A stretch of 64,000 nt of DNA, taken from the NCBI RefSeq assembly GCF_051014685.1, contig NC_135050.1:2271001-2335000 (forward strand), in the 5' to 3' direction. Shown one piece after another: positions 35,947 to 49,628 of the stretch; position 1 is the stretch's first letter; the number at the start of each line of letters is the position of its first letter. A program made the position numbers and the translations under genes. The notes under the pieces were generated by a model, which was not told where the DNA came from, ran no database searches, and saw only the letters and a list, made by a program, of their open reading frames with translations. The DNA is from Ptiloglossa arizonensis. Taxonomy: Eukaryota; Arthropoda; Insecta; Hymenoptera; Colletidae.

Positions 35947-38900
35947 GAAACGGAGAAACGGAGAAACGGAGAAACGATGAAACGAAGGAAGAAACGGAGA
36001 AACGAAGAAAGAAACGGAGAAATGAAGAAAGAAACGAAGAAACGAAGAAAGAAACGGAGAAACGAAGAAAAAACCGAGAAACGGAGAAACGAAGAAAGAA
36101 ACAGAGAAACGAACAAAGAAACGCAGAAACGAAGAATGAAACGGAGAAACGGAGAAATGAAGAAAGAAACGGAGAAACAAAGAAAGAAACGGAGAAACGA
36201 ACAAAGAAACGCAGAAACGAAGAATGAAACGGAGAAACGAAGAAATAAACGGAGAAATGAAGAAAGAAACGGAGAATCGGAGAAATAAATGGAGAAACGA
36301 AGAAATAAACCGAGAAGCGGAGAAAGAAACGGAGAAACGAACAAAGAAACGGAGAAACGGAGAAAGAAACGGAGAAACCAAGAATGAAACGGAGAAACGA
36401 AGAAAGAAACGGAGAAATAAATGGAGAAACGAAGATATAAACGGAGAAACGAAGAAAGAAACGGAAAAACGAAGAAGCAATGAAAGAAACGGAAAAACGA
36501 AGAAAGAAACGGAGAAACGGAGAAATAAATGGTGAAACGAAAAAATAAACGGAGAAACGATGAAAGAAACGGAGAAACGAAGAAAGAAACGGAGAAACGA
36601 AGAAAGAAACGGAGTAACCAAGAAAGAAACGAAGAAACGAAGAAAGAAACGGAGAATCGGAGAAATAAATGGAGAAACGAAGAAATAAACCGAGAAGCGG
36701 AGAAAGAAACGGAGAAACGAACAAAGAAACGGTGAAACGAAAAAAGAAACGGAGAAACGAACAAAGAAACGGAGAAACGAAGAAAGAAACGGAGAAACGA
36801 AGAAAGAAACGGAGAAACGGAGAAATAAATGGAGAAACGAAGAAATAAACGGAGAAACGATGAAAGAAACGGAGAATCGAAGAAAGAAACGGAGAAACGA
36901 ACAAAGGAACGGAGAAAGGAACAAAGAAACGGAGAAACGGAGAAACGGAGAAATAAATGGAGAAACGAAGAAATAAACGGAGAAATGAACAATGAAACGG
37001 AAAAACGAAGAAAGAAACGGAGAAACGAAGAAAGAAACGGAGAAACGAAGAAAGAAACGGAGATACGAAGAAAGAAACGGAGAAACGAACAAAGGAACGG
37101 AGAAACGAAGAAAGAAACGGAGAAACGGAGAAATAAATGGAGAAACGAAGAAATAAACGGAGAAACGAAGAAAGAAACGGAGAAACAAAGAAAGAAACGG
37201 AGAAACGAACAAAGAAACGGAGAAACGAACAAAGAAACTGAGAAACGTTTCTCCGTTTCTCGGTTTCCCCGTTTCTCCGTTTCTCGGTTTCTCCGTTTCT
37301 CGGTTTCTCCGTTTCTCCGTTTCTCGGTTTCTCTGTTTCCCCGTTTCTCGGTTTCTCCGTTTCTCCGTTTCTCCGCTTCTCGGTTTCTCCGTTTCACGGT
37401 TACTCCGTTTCTCGGTTTCTCGGTTTCTCCGTTTCTCCGTTTCTCCGTTTCTCCGTTTCTCCGTTTCTCCGTTTCTCGGTTTCTCCGATTCTCCGTATCT
37501 CCGTTTCTCCGTTTCACGGTTTCTCCGTTTCTCCGTTTCTCGGTTTCTCCGTTCTCTCCGTTTCTCCGTTTCTCGGTTTCTCCGCTTCTCGGTTTCTCCG
37601 TTTCTCCGTTTCTCGGTTTCTCCGATTCTCCGTTTCTCCGTTTCTCCGTTTCTCCGTTTCTCCGTTTCTCTGTTTCGAGGTTTCGAGGTTTCTCTGTTTC
37701 TCCGTTTCTCCGTTTCTCCGTTTCTCCGTTTCTCGGTTTCTCCGTTTCTCCGTTTCTCCGTTTCTCCGTTTCTCCGTATCACCGTTTCTCCGTTTCTCGG
37801 ATTCTCCGTTTCTCCGTTTCTCGGTTTCTCGGTTTCTCCGTTTCTCCGTTTCTCCGTTTCTCCGTTTCTCCGTTTCTCGGTTTCTCCGATTCTCCGTATC
37901 TCCGTTTCTCCGTTTCACGGTTTCTCCGTTTCTCCGTTTCTCGGTTTCTCCGTTTCTCCGTTTCTCCGTTTCTCGGTTTCTCCGCTTCTCGGTTTCTCCG
38001 TTTCTCCGTTTCTCCGTTTCTCGGTTTCTCCGATTCTCCGTTTCTCCGTTTCTCCGTTTCTCCGTTTCTCCGTTTCTCTGTTTCGAGGTTTCGAGGTTTC
38101 TCTGTTTCTCCGTTTCTCCGTTTCTCCGTTTCTCCGTTTCTCGGTTTCTCCGTTTCTCCGTTTCTCCGTTTCTCCGTTTCTCCGTATCACCGTTTCTCCG
38201 TTTCTCGGATTCTCCGTTTCTCCGTCTCTCGGTTTCTCCGTTTCTCGGTTTCTCCGTTTCTCCGTTTCTCGGTTTTTCCGTATCTCCGTTTCTCCGTTTC
38301 ACCGTTTTTTATTCGTTTCTCCATTTATTTCTCCGATTCTCCGTTTCTTTCTTCGTTTCTCCGTTTCTTTCTTCGTTTCTTCGAATCTTTCTTCGTTTCT
38401 CCGTTTCTTTCATCGTTTCTCCGTTTCTTTGCTCGTTTCTCCGTTCCTTTCTTCGTTTCTCCGTTTATTTCTTCGTTTCTCCGTTTATTTCTCCGTTTCT
38501 CCGTTTACTTCATCGTTTCTCCGTTTCTTTGTTCGTTTCTCCGTTTCTTTGTTCGTTTCTCCGTTTCATTCTTCGTTTCTCCGTTTCTTTCTTCGTTTCT
38601 CAGTTTCTTTTTCGTTTCTCCGTTTGTTTCTTCGTTTCTCCATTTATTTCTCCGATTCTCCGTTTCTTTCTTCGTTTCTCCGTTTCTTTCTTCGTTTCTC
38701 CGTTTCTTTCATCGTTTCTCCGTTTCTTTGCTCGTTTCTCCGTTTCTTTCTTCGTTTCTCCGTTTATTTCTCCGATTCTCCATTTCTTTCGTCGTTTCTC
38801 CGTTTCTTTCTTCGTTTCTCCGTTTCTTTGATCGTTTCTCCGTTTCTTGTTCGTTTCTCCGTTTCTTTGTTCGTTCCTCCGTTTCTTTCTTCGTTTCTCC

Positions 38901-41900
38901 ATATATTTCTTCGTTTCTCCGATTCTTTTCTCGTTTCTCCGTTTCTTTCTTCGTTTCTCCATATATTTCTTCGTTTCTCCGTTTCTTTCTTCGTTTCTCC
39001 GTTTCTTTCTTCGTTTTTCCGTTTGTTTCTTCGTTTCTCCATTTATATCTTCGTTTCTCCGTTTCTTTCTTCGTTTCTCCGTTTCTTTGATCGTTTCTCC
39101 ATTTCTTTGTTCCTTCGCCATTCATTTCTTCGTTTCGCCGTTTCTTCGTCCGTTTCTCCGTTTCTTTGTTCGTTTCTCCGTTTCTTTGTTCGTTTCTCCG
39201 TTTCTTTGTTCGTTTCTCCGTTTCTTTGTTCGTTTCTCCGTTTCTTTCATCGTTTCTCCGTTTCTTGTTCGTTTCTCCGTTTCTTTGTTCGTTTCTCCGT
39301 TTCTTTCTTCGTTTCTCCATATATTTCTTCGTTTCTCCTATTCCTTCCTCGTTTCTCCGTTTCTTTCTTCGTTTCTCCATATATTCCTTCGTTTCTCCGT
39401 TTCTTTCTTCGTTTTTCCGTTTCTTTCTTCGTTTCCCCGTTTATTTCTTCGTTTCTCCATTTATTTCTCCGTTTCTCCGTTTCTTGGCTCGTTTCTCCGT
39501 TTCCTTGTTCGTTTCTCCTTTTCTTTGTTCGTTTCTCCGTTTGTTTCTTCGTTTCTCCATTTATTTCTCCGATTCTCCGTTTCTTTCTTCGTTTCTCCGT
39601 TTCTTTCTTCGTTTCTTCGTTTCTTTGTTCGTTTCTCCGTTTCTTTGTTCGTTTCTCCGTTTCTTTCTTCGTTTCTCCATATATTTCTTCGTTTCTCCGA
39701 TTCTTTCCTCGTTTCTCCGTTTCTTTCTTCGTTTCTCCATATATTTCTTCGTTTCTCCGTTTCTTTCTTCGTTTTTCCGTTTCTTTCTTCGTTTCTCCGT
39801 TTGTTTCTTCGTTTCTCCATTTATTTCTCCGTTTCTCCGTTTCTTTGCTCGTTTCTCCGTTTCCTTGTTCGTTTCTCCTTTTCTTTGTTCGTTTCTCCGT
39901 TTGTTTCTTCGTTTCTCCGTTTATTTCTTCGTTTCTACATTTATTTCTCCGTTTCTCCGTTTCTTTGTTCGTTTCTCCGTTTCTTTGTTCGTTTCTCCGT
40001 TTCTCCGTTTCTTTCTTCGTTTGTCCGTTTCTTCATTCGTTTCCCTGTTTGTTCCTTCGTTTCTCCATTTATTTCTCCGTTTCTCCATGTCTTTGTTCCT
40101 TTCCCCATTTATTACTCCGTTTCGCCCTTTCATTGTTCGTTTCTCCGTTTCTTTGTTCGTTTCTCCGTTTCTTGTTCGTTTCTCCGTTTCTTTGTTCGTT
40201 TCTCCGTTTCTTTCTTCGTTTCCCCGTTTCTTTCTTCGTTTCTTCGTTTCTTTCTTCGTTTCTCCGTTTCTTTCTTCGTTTCTCCGTTTGTTTCTTCGTT
40301 TCTCCATTTATTTCTCCGTTTCTCCGTTTCATTCTTCGTTTCTCCGCTGCTTTCTTCGTTTCTCCGTTTATTTCTTCGTTTCTCCATTTATTTCTTCGTT
40401 TCTCCGTTTCTTTCTTCGTTTCTCCGTTTCTTTTTCGTTTCTCCGTTTGTTTGTTCGTTTCTCCATTTATTTCTCCGATTCTCCGTTTCTTTCTTCGTTT
40501 CTCCGTTTCTTTCTTCGTTTCTTCGTTTCTTTCTTCGTTTCTCCGTTTCTTTCATCGTTTCTCCGTTTCTTTGCTCGTTTCTCCGTTCCTTTCTTCGTTT
40601 CTCCGTTTATTTCTTCGTTTCTCCGTTTATTTCTCCGTTTCTCCGTTTCCTTCATCGTTTCTCCGTTTCTTTGTTCGTTTCTCCGTTTCTTTGTTCGTTT
40701 CTCCGTTCCTTTCTTCGTTTCTCCGTTTATTTCTTCGTTTCTCCGTTTATTTCTCCGTTTCTCCGTTTCCTTCATCGTTTCTCCGTTTCTTTGTTCGTTT
40801 CTCCGTTTCTTTGTTCGTTTCTCCGTTTCTTTCTTCGTTTCTCCGTTTCTTTCTTCGTTTCTTCGTTTCTTTCTTCGTTTCTCCGTTTCTTTCTTCGTTT
40901 CTCCGTTTCTTTTTCGTTTCTCCGTTTGTTTCTTCGTTTCTCCATTTATTTCTCCGATTCTCCGTTTCTTTCTTCGTTTCTCCGTTTCTTTCTTCGTTTC
41001 TCCGTTTCTTTCATCGTTTCTCCGTTTCTTGTTCGTTTCTCCGTTTCTTTGTTCGTTCCTCCGTTTCTTTCTTCGTTTCTCCATATATTTCTTCGTTTCT
41101 TCGTTTCTTTCTTCGTTTCTCCGTTTCTTTCTTCGTTTCTCCGTTTGTTTCTTCGTTTCTCCATTTATATCTTCGTTTCTCTGTTTCTTTCTTCGTTTCT
41201 CCGTTTCTTTGATCGTTTCTCCATTTCTTTGTTCCTTTCCCCATTCATTTCTTCGTTTCGCCGAAACGAACAAAGAAACGGAGAAACGAACAAAGAAACG
41301 GACACACGAAGAAAGAAACGGAGAAACGGAGAAAGAAACGGGGAAACGAACAAAGAAACGGAGATACGAACAAAGAAACGGAGAAACGAACAAAGAAACG
41401 GAGAAACGAAGAAAGAAACGGAGAAACGGAGAAATAAATGGAGAAACGAAGAAATAAACGGAGAAACGAAGAAAGAGACGGAGAAACGAAGAACGAAACG
41501 GAGAAACGAAGAAAGAAACGGACTAACGAAGAAAGAAACCAAGAAACGAAGAAAGAAACGGAGAAACGAACAAAGAAACCGAGAAACGAACAAAGAAACG
41601 GAGAAACGAAGAAAGGAACGGAGAAACGAACAATGAAACGGAGAAACGAAGAAAGAAACGGAGAAACGGAGAAATAAATGGAGAAACGAAGAAATAAACG
41701 GAGAAACGAAGAAAGAAACGGAGAAACGAAGAAAGAAACGGAGAAACGAAGAAAGAAACGGCGATACGAAGAAAGAAACGAAGAAACGATGAAAGAAACG
41801 GAGAAACGAAGAAAGAAACGGAGAAACGAAGAAAGAAACGGAGAAACGGAGAAATAAATATAGAAACGAAGGAACAAACGGAGAAACGAACAAAGAAACG

Positions 41901-44900
41901 GAGAAACGAAGAAAAAAACGGAGAAACGGAGAAATAAATGGAGAAACGAAGAAATAAACGGAGAAACGAAGAAAGAAACGGAGAAACGAAGAAAGAAACG
42001 GAGGAACGAAGAAAGAAACGGAGAAACGATGAAAGAAACCGAGAAACGAAGAAAGAAACGGAGAAACGAAGAAAGAAACGGAGAAACGGAGAAATAAATA
42101 TAGAAACGAAGGAACAAACGGAGAAACGAACAAAGAAACGGAGAAACGAAGAAAAAAACGGAGAAACGGAGAAATAAATGGAGAAACGAAGAAAGAAACG
42201 GAGTAACGAAGAAAGAAACGGAGTAACGAAGAAAGAAACGAAGAAACGAAGAAAGAAACGGAGAAATAAATGGAGAAACGAAGATATAAGCGGAGAAACG
42301 AAGAAAGAAACGGAGAAACGAAGAAAGAAACGGAGAAACGAAGAAAGAAACGGAGAAACGAAGAAAGAAACGGAGAAACGGAGAAATAAATAGAGAAACG
42401 AAGAAACAAACGGAGAAACGAAGAAAGAAACGGAGAAACGAAGAAAGAAACGGAGAAACGGAGAAATAAATGGAGAAACGAAGAAAGAAACGGAGAAACG
42501 GAGAAATAATTGGAGAAACGAAGAAATAAACGGAGAAACGAACAAAGAAACGGAGAAACGAAGAAAGAAACGGAGAAACGAACAAAGAAACGGAGAAACG
42601 AAGAAAGAAACGGAGAAACGAAGAAAGAAACGGAGAAACGGAGAAATAAATAGAGAAACGAAGAAACAAACGGAGATACGAACAAAGAAACGGAGAAACG
42701 AAGAAAGAAACGGAGAAACGGAGAAATAAATGGAGAAACGAAGAAAGAAACGGAGAAACGGAGAAATAATTGGAGAAACGAAGAAATAAACGGAGAAACG
42801 AACAAAGAAACGGAGAAACGAACAAAGTAACGGAGAAACGAAGAAAGAAACGGAGAAACGAAGAAATAAACCGAGAAACGGAGAAAGAAACGGACAAACG
42901 AACAAAGAAACGGTGAAACGAAAAAAGAAACGGAGAAACGAACAAAGAAACGGAGAAACGAACAAAGAATCGGAGAAACGAACAAAGAAACGGAGAAACG
43001 AACAAAGAAACGGAGAAACGGAGAAATAAATGGAGAAAAGAAGAAATAAACGGAGAAACGAAGAAAGAGACGGAGAAACGAAGAAAGAATCGGAGAAACG
43101 AAGAAAGAAACGGAGAAACGAAGAAAGAAACGGAGAAACGGAGAAATAAATGGAGAAACGAAGAAAGAAACGGAGAAACGGAGAAATAATTGGAGAAACG
43201 AAGAAATAAACGGAGAAACGAACAAAGAAACGGAGAAACGAAGAAAGAAACGGAGAAACGAACAAAGAAACGGAGAAACGAAGAAAGAAACGGAGAAACG
43301 GAGAAAGAAACGGAGAAACGGTGAAATAAATAGAGAAACGAAGAAACAAACGGAGATACGAACAAAGAAACGGAGAAACGAAGAAAGAAACGGAGAAACG
43401 GAGAAATAAATGGAGAAACGAAGAAAGAAACGGAGAAACGGAGAAATAATTGGAGAAACGAAGAAATAAACGGAGCAACGAACAAAGAAACGGAGAAACG
43501 AACAAAGAAACGGAGAAACGAAGAAAGAAACGGAGAAACGAAGAAATAAACCGAGAAACGGAGAAAGAAACGGACAAACGAACAAAGAAACGGTGAAACG
43601 AAAAAAGAAACGGAGAAACGAACAAAGAAACGGAGAAACGAACAAAGAATCGGAGAAACGAACAAAGAAACGGAGAAACGAACAAAGAAACGGAGAAACG
43701 GAGAAATAAATGGAGAAACGAAGAAATAAACGGAGAAACGAAGAAAGAGACGGAGAAACGAAGAAAGAATCGGAGAAACGAAGAAAGAAACGGAGAAACG
43801 AAGAAAGACACGGAGAAACGGAGAAATAAATAGAGAAACGAAGAAACAAACGGAGAAACGAACAAAGAAACGGAGAAACGAAGAAAGAAACGGAGAAACG
43901 GAGAAATAAATGGAGAAACGAAGATATAAACGGAGAAACGAACAAAGAAACGAATTAACGAAGAAAGAAACGGAGATACGAAGAAAGAAACGGAGAAACG
44001 AAGAAAGAAACGGAGGAACGAAGAAAGAAACGGAGATACGAAGAAAGAAACGGAGAAACGAACAAAGAAACGGAGTAACGAACAAAGAAACGGGGAAACG
44101 GCGATTAAATGGAGAAACGAAGAAATAAACGGAGAAGCGAAGAAAGAAACGGAGAAACAAAGAAAGAAACGGAGAAACGAACAAAGAAACGGAGAAACGA
44201 AGAAAGAAACGGAGAAACGAACATTGAAACGGAGAAACGTTTCTCCGTTTCTCCGTTTATCTGTTTCTCGGCTTCTCCGTTTCTCCGTTTCTCGGTTTCT
44301 CCGTTTCTCCGTTTCTCAGTTTCTCCGTTTCTCGGTTTCTCCGTTTCTCGGTTTCTCCGTTTCTCCGTTTCTCGGTTTCTGCGATTCTCGGTTTCTCCGT
44401 TTCTCCGTTTCTCCGTTTCTCCGTTTCTCCGTTTCTCGGTTTCTCCGTTTCTCCGTTTCTCGGTTTCTCCGTTTCTCCGTTTCTCGGTTTCTCCGTTTCT
44501 CCGTTTCTCCGTTTCTCCACTTCTCGGTTTCTCGGTTTCACAGTTTCTCCGTTTCTCCGTTTGTCGGTTTCTCAGTTTCCTCGTTCTCCGTTTCTCCGTT
44601 TCTCCGTTTCTCCGTTTCTCGGTTTCGCCGTTTCTCCGTTTCTCGGTTTCTCCGTTTCTCCGTTTCTCGGTTTCTCCGTTTCTCCGTTTCTCGGTGTCTG
44701 CGATTCTCGGTTTCTCCGTTTCTCCGTTTCTCCGTTTCTCCGTTTCTCCGTTTCTCGGTTTCTCCGTTTCTCCGTTTCTCGGTTTCTCCGTTTCTCCGTT
44801 TCTCGGTTTCTCCGTTTCTCCGTTTCTCCGTTTCTCCACTTCTCGGTTTCTCCGTTTCACGGTTTCTCCGTTTCTCCGTTTGTCGGTTTCTCAGTTTCAT

Positions 44901-45374
44901 CGTTTCTCCGTTTCTCCGTTTCTCCGTTTCTCCGTTTCTCGGTTTCGCCGTTTCTCCGTTTCTCGGTTTCTCCGTTTCCCCGTTTCTCGGTTTCTCCGTT
45001 TCTCCGTTTCTCGGTTTTTCCGTTTCTCCGTTTCGCCGTTTCACCGTTTTTTGTTCGTTTCTCCATTTATTTCTCCGATTCTCCGTTTCTTTCTTCGTTT
45101 CTCCGTTTCTTTGTTCGTTTCTCCGTTTCTTTCTTCGTTTCCCGTTTCTTTGTTCGTTTCTCCGTTTCTTTGTTCGTTTCTCCGTTTCTTTCTTTGTTTC
45201 TCCGTTTCTTTGTTCGTTTCACCGTTTATTTCTTCATTTCTCCATTTATTTCTCCGATTCTCCGATTCTTTCGTCGATTCTCCGTTTATTTGTTGCTTTC
45301 TCCATTTATTTCTCCGTTTCTCCGTTTCGTTGTTCGTTTCTCCGTTTCTTTGCTCGTTTCTCCGTTTCTGCGTT
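35947..45374. repeat. Satellite block C, four alternating arms
   Basis: Arms: GA 35,947-37,246, CT 37,247-41,261, GA 41,262-44,239 and CT 44,240-45,374. The 8-mer domains follow the GA-to-CT switches (37,247-38,308 and 44,240-45,050). The first 400 bp and the last two arms resemble the corresponding parts of block B closely, but the block is 4.6 kb shorter. A ~290-bp 8-mer cassette with the TTTCGAGGTTTCGAGG variant is duplicated (37,500-37,790 and 37,910-38,200). A 120-bp tandem duplication lies at about 40,570-40,810. Confidence 0.95.
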
Positions 45375-45600
45375 TCGATTAAATGATTATAATAGTTATA
45401 ATTTCTATTATAAATCATTTGAACTTTAGTTAAATTATACACTAATACTCTAAATACATATTTAATGTATTTTTTAATCTCTTTAGTCTCCAGAAGAATT
45501 TTATTTATACTATTTACTGTATATAATAATTCACACAGTATCGGAAATAAATCTAATTATTTATTTCTAATAATTATATTTTATTCACTTACTTTACCAA
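45375..45600 (+). pseudogene. ND2: ND2 fragment, sense, right border of satellite C
   Basis: Third copy of the right-border ND2 piece, sharing the subfamily substitutions of 11,175 and 27,452. Confidence 0.8.
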
Positions 45601-47304
45601 AAATTTCGATTCTTCATGTATTAATCAAATGTTAAATTGATATATCTCATAGACAATTATTACTTTCCATGTTTTAAAACTTTAAGAAACATCTCTTTAC
45701 TTTGAAGTTCGATCAAAATCAATTGCTAGAGGCGAATCAATCATTTTTAATGCATAAATAAGATGCACATTGTTCGATCAATATAGGGAACATGCGTAAA
45801 TGTTAATAACAATCGCTGAAATGAACAAACATTCACCGAAACCATTCGCCCTCGAAGATTTCGCAATATCTTGATGTTTGTTTATCATAATTATTAACAA
45901 CCGTCGTAGGATCATACATTAGACAATTATTAACAATGTCCTAGTATAAATAATGGCTTAAAATATCATTTCGTTGAAATATTCCTTGTTCGCGAAGGAA
46001 TTTTTCCTTGAGATCCAACTGACATTCTCAAGGCTACACGTATCGATTATCGATTCACAAGTATTTATCGCGGTGATTTTTCTATCTAAAAAAGCGATTA
46101 ATTGAATTTTGGCACTTTTGTGTAAAAAATACCACTTCTACGCGTATTGTGTAAATTATAAGAATTAAACAAATGTTAAATTAATGTATCTAATGAACAA
46201 TTGTCACTTGCCGTGCTTTAAAACTTTACGAAACACGTTTTAACGTGGAGTCTCGATCAAAATCAATTTCGATAAGTTTCTTAATTAATTGCAATACATA
46301 AATAAGATGCACATTGTTCGATCGATATAGGGAACATGCGTAAATGTTAATAACAATCGCTGAAATGAACAAACATTCACTGAAACCGTTCGCCTTCGCA
46401 GACTTCGCAATATCTTGACATTTATTTATCATAATTATTAACAACCGTCGTTGGACCGTAGATTAAACAATTTTTGACAATGTTTCGGTATAAAAAGCCA
46501 TCAATTTCTTGAAATATTTGGTTAGATCGAACAAATACGATCGAAGAAGCCGTGGGATAAAATAAATGAATATTTCTCTACATATCGGAATTATAGTTTG
46601 TATGTATGCAAATATATTCTGAACCCGCAATTACAAATCCCTGTAACGTGGTAATTACATGGGTTGCCATCTATTGAAGAAAGGGTTAAACTACACTTAA
46701 GGGGTGAAAACACCTGGCGGAGAAACGCTCAAGTTTGTCGAGGAATTGTTCTCATTTCCACGAATAGATAGCGCCACGAGCATTATTTACCGACATTACA
46801 GATAAGTAATTCCATTTGTATGGTATACCCTACCGTGCAATAAAATAAATAAATATTTCTGTACAAAGTTTCGTGTGTATCATCTTGGCGCGAAATAGAT
46901 GGCGCGACAAGTACAATTTACCGACATTAGAGATAAGTATTTCCATTTGTATGATATTCCCTACCGTGCGATTAAATAAATAAATACTTATGTAAAAAAC
47001 ACAACTTCTACGCGTATTGTGTAAATTATAAGAATTAAACAAATGTTAAATTAATGTATTTAATGAACAATTGTTACATTCCATGCTTAAAAACTTTACG
47101 AAAGACGTTTTAACATCGAGTATCGATCAAAATCAATTTCTATAAGATTTTTAATTAATTGCAATACATAAATAAGATGCACATTGTTCGATCAATATTG
47201 GGAACATGCATAAATGTTAGTAAGAATCGCTGAAATGAACAAACATTCACCGAAACCGTTCGCCTTCGAAAATTTCGATTAGATCGAACAAAGACAATGG
47301 AAGA
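45601..47304. repeat. Right flank copy 2 (AT-rich modules)
   Basis: The first 1.2 kb matches the A-B spacer at 11,398-12,600 with a constant offset near 34,199. From 46,800 to about 46,985 there are two tandem, diverged copies of a ~117-bp segment around TTCCATTTGTATGGTATACC. It then rejoins the right-flank sequence seen at 28,200-28,511. The hybrid layout suggests recombination between different flank types. No gene is seen. Confidence 0.8.
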
Positions 47305-47328
47305 AACGGTAAGTCACCTTGGGGAGGG

Positions 47329-47393
47329 TATATAAGGAGCCCCCGGTTGTTAAAAATTTCATTGTTCCTGGAGGCTCCGAGGTGGACGGATCT
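47329..47393 (+). promoter_or_regulatory. Pol II core promoter: TATA, Inr, DPE (copy 2)
   Basis: TATATAAG at 47,329-47,336, initiator A at 47,361 and GGATCT at 47,388-47,393, with spacing identical to copy 1. Confidence 0.7.
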
Positions 47394-47710
47394 CTTCGTT
47401 TTAGGTTTATTGAAGGGGGACCCCCCACCCTGGTAACCGGTACTGGTCGCCGGCAGGCGGTGGTCAGTACTGGCGACCACTCTCTCAATCCTTTCTTTTT
47501 TTTTTAAATTGTTTCTTTGTGTAATTCATTTCATTTGTACTCTGATTTTAATTTCTACTTGTTTTGACATGTTTATTTTTTTGTCATTCTTGCCTTTATT
47601 TCCTTTGTTACTGCATGACTGTATTTAATCACTAACCAACTTCATTTCTATTTTCTATCATTTTCCCATCATGCCTTGACTTTAGGTTTCTCTTAGGTAG
47701 GCACACCGGA

Positions 47711-47738
47711 GAACGAAGAACGAAGAACGAAGAACGAA
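47711..47738 (+). repeat. Heptamer microsatellite (GAACGAA)4
   Basis: Four units where the sister copy at 28,918 has five. Confidence 0.95.
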
Positions 47739-49628
47739 GAGGACACTATCGTCGCAACCGCCGTGGGATCTTTAGTTAAGCTTGGAATAAGTTAATTTTA
47801 AGGCCACCGTGTACAAATATCTGTTATCTGTCAAGCAATTATCCAATCTTTAGCTTATTTTTGCTCGCTTCCTCGTTTCTCAGCCCGGTCACCACTGCTT
47901 GTTGCATAAGCAAGTGACCGGCCGTGTAGTTGGTCCGAACGGTCGATCGCCGTCTCTTCTGGTGCGTCCGCTTCCAGAGAGAACATGCTGCGAACACAGG
48001 GGCAGGTGTTCGCATCGGTCCCTGTGGAAGCCCTGTGCCATACGACCCTCTCTTCGTCATCCTTCGTAAGTTAGGTCCACGCTTTGCGTGGTTCCTGACG
48101 CGAAGTTGGGAGAAACGGGGCACTCTATATGAGTGGACGGCGTCGTGCATTTCCTCTTTAATCGGGCCCACTGAGGGGAAACGGGACCGACCTAGTAGGA
48201 CCAACTGCACGGTTCGTGACGCGTCTTTTCCAATTTTGCCTAATTTTTCCATAATGTAATTGCTTGACAGAACTAAACGAGGAGATCAAAGGAACATTGA
48301 TTCCTTCCATCTCTTTGGTTTAGTATCTTCGTTTGTATCGCGTGTCGAGGGAGATCGATGGAACTTTGATTCCATCTATCTCTCTCCGGGTCTCCGCTCG
48401 CAGCAACCTCCACGTGGTGAGACCTGGTAATCGGTATTACTCGCGACGAACAATAATTATTCGTCGTGGGTAGTACCGAGCTAATCGGCTGCGAGTTTAG
48501 AATAGTAATTTTTACGATACAGTAGAGTACTTTACGGTACACTACTTTCCACAAGTAGAGTACTTTAAAGAACAACATTTTTGTAATGAGTATGAAAGTG
48601 CGAATATGTTAATGGATCGAAGAAAAGCGATTGTATTTCCGATGAATTGATGTATTGAAATAAAATCAATTTCACTGACAACAGAAACTTTATTTTTGTC
48701 TATTATTTGTTTCCATTTCTTTAACCCGATCCTATCAAACTGCTAAAACTACTTAAAACTATATGTCCTCGACTATCATGTTCTCCTGATACAAAGGAAA
48801 TCGGGATCCATGATTCAGAAATTCGTTCGAAAGTCCAACAAAATTCCGATTTGCAGAAATTCTTGGAATTTGACGTCAATTCTAAGAATCCGGGAAATCG
48901 TGGCACTTCCTCGAATATCGTATACTGACACCAAGAGTCCCAAAATCAAACATTTTCTAAAATTTATGCCTGAATTTCAACCTTTGGTATCAGGAAAATA
49001 TTATACATAAAATTTCGATTTTTCAAGTATTAATTAAATGTTAAATTGATATATCTCATAGACAATTATTACTTTCCATGTTTTAAAAGTGTAAGAAACA
49101 TCTCTTTACTTTGAAGTTCGATCAAAATCAATAGCTATAGGCGAATCAATCATTTTTAATGCATAAATACGATGCACATTGTTCGATTAATACCGGAAAC
49201 ATGCGTAAATATTAGTAACAATCGCGGAAATGAACAAACATTCACCGAAACCGTTCGCCTTTGCAGATTTCGTAATTTCTTGATGTTCATTTATCATATT
49301 TATTAACAATCGTCGTGGAACCGTAGATTAAACAATTATTAACAATGTTCTAGTATAAATAATGGCTTGAAAGTCATCACTTTCTGGAAATATTTGTTAG
49401 ATCGAACAAAGACAATCGAAGTAACCGTGCGATAAAATAAATGAATATTTCTCTACATATCGAAAAAATAGTTTGTATATCTGCATATATATTCCGAACG
49501 CTCAGTGACACACATATGTCACACGGCGATGAAGTGAGTTGCCATCTACTGGAGAATAGGTAAACTATACTTGAGGTGTGAAAACACCTGGCGGAGAAAC
49601 GCTCAAGTTTGTTGAGGAATTGTTCTTA

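Larger units (their letters stand above)
47305..48889 (+). other. GC-richer promoter-bearing segment, copy 2
   Basis: Second copy of 28,512-30,103, same orientation, with a few substitutions (for example CCACCCTGG for CCACTCTGG and AGTTGGGAG for AGTTTGGAG) and one heptamer fewer. All promoter elements, the pyrimidine-tract acceptor-like site, the hairpin and the AATAAA are retained. Confidence 0.5.
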
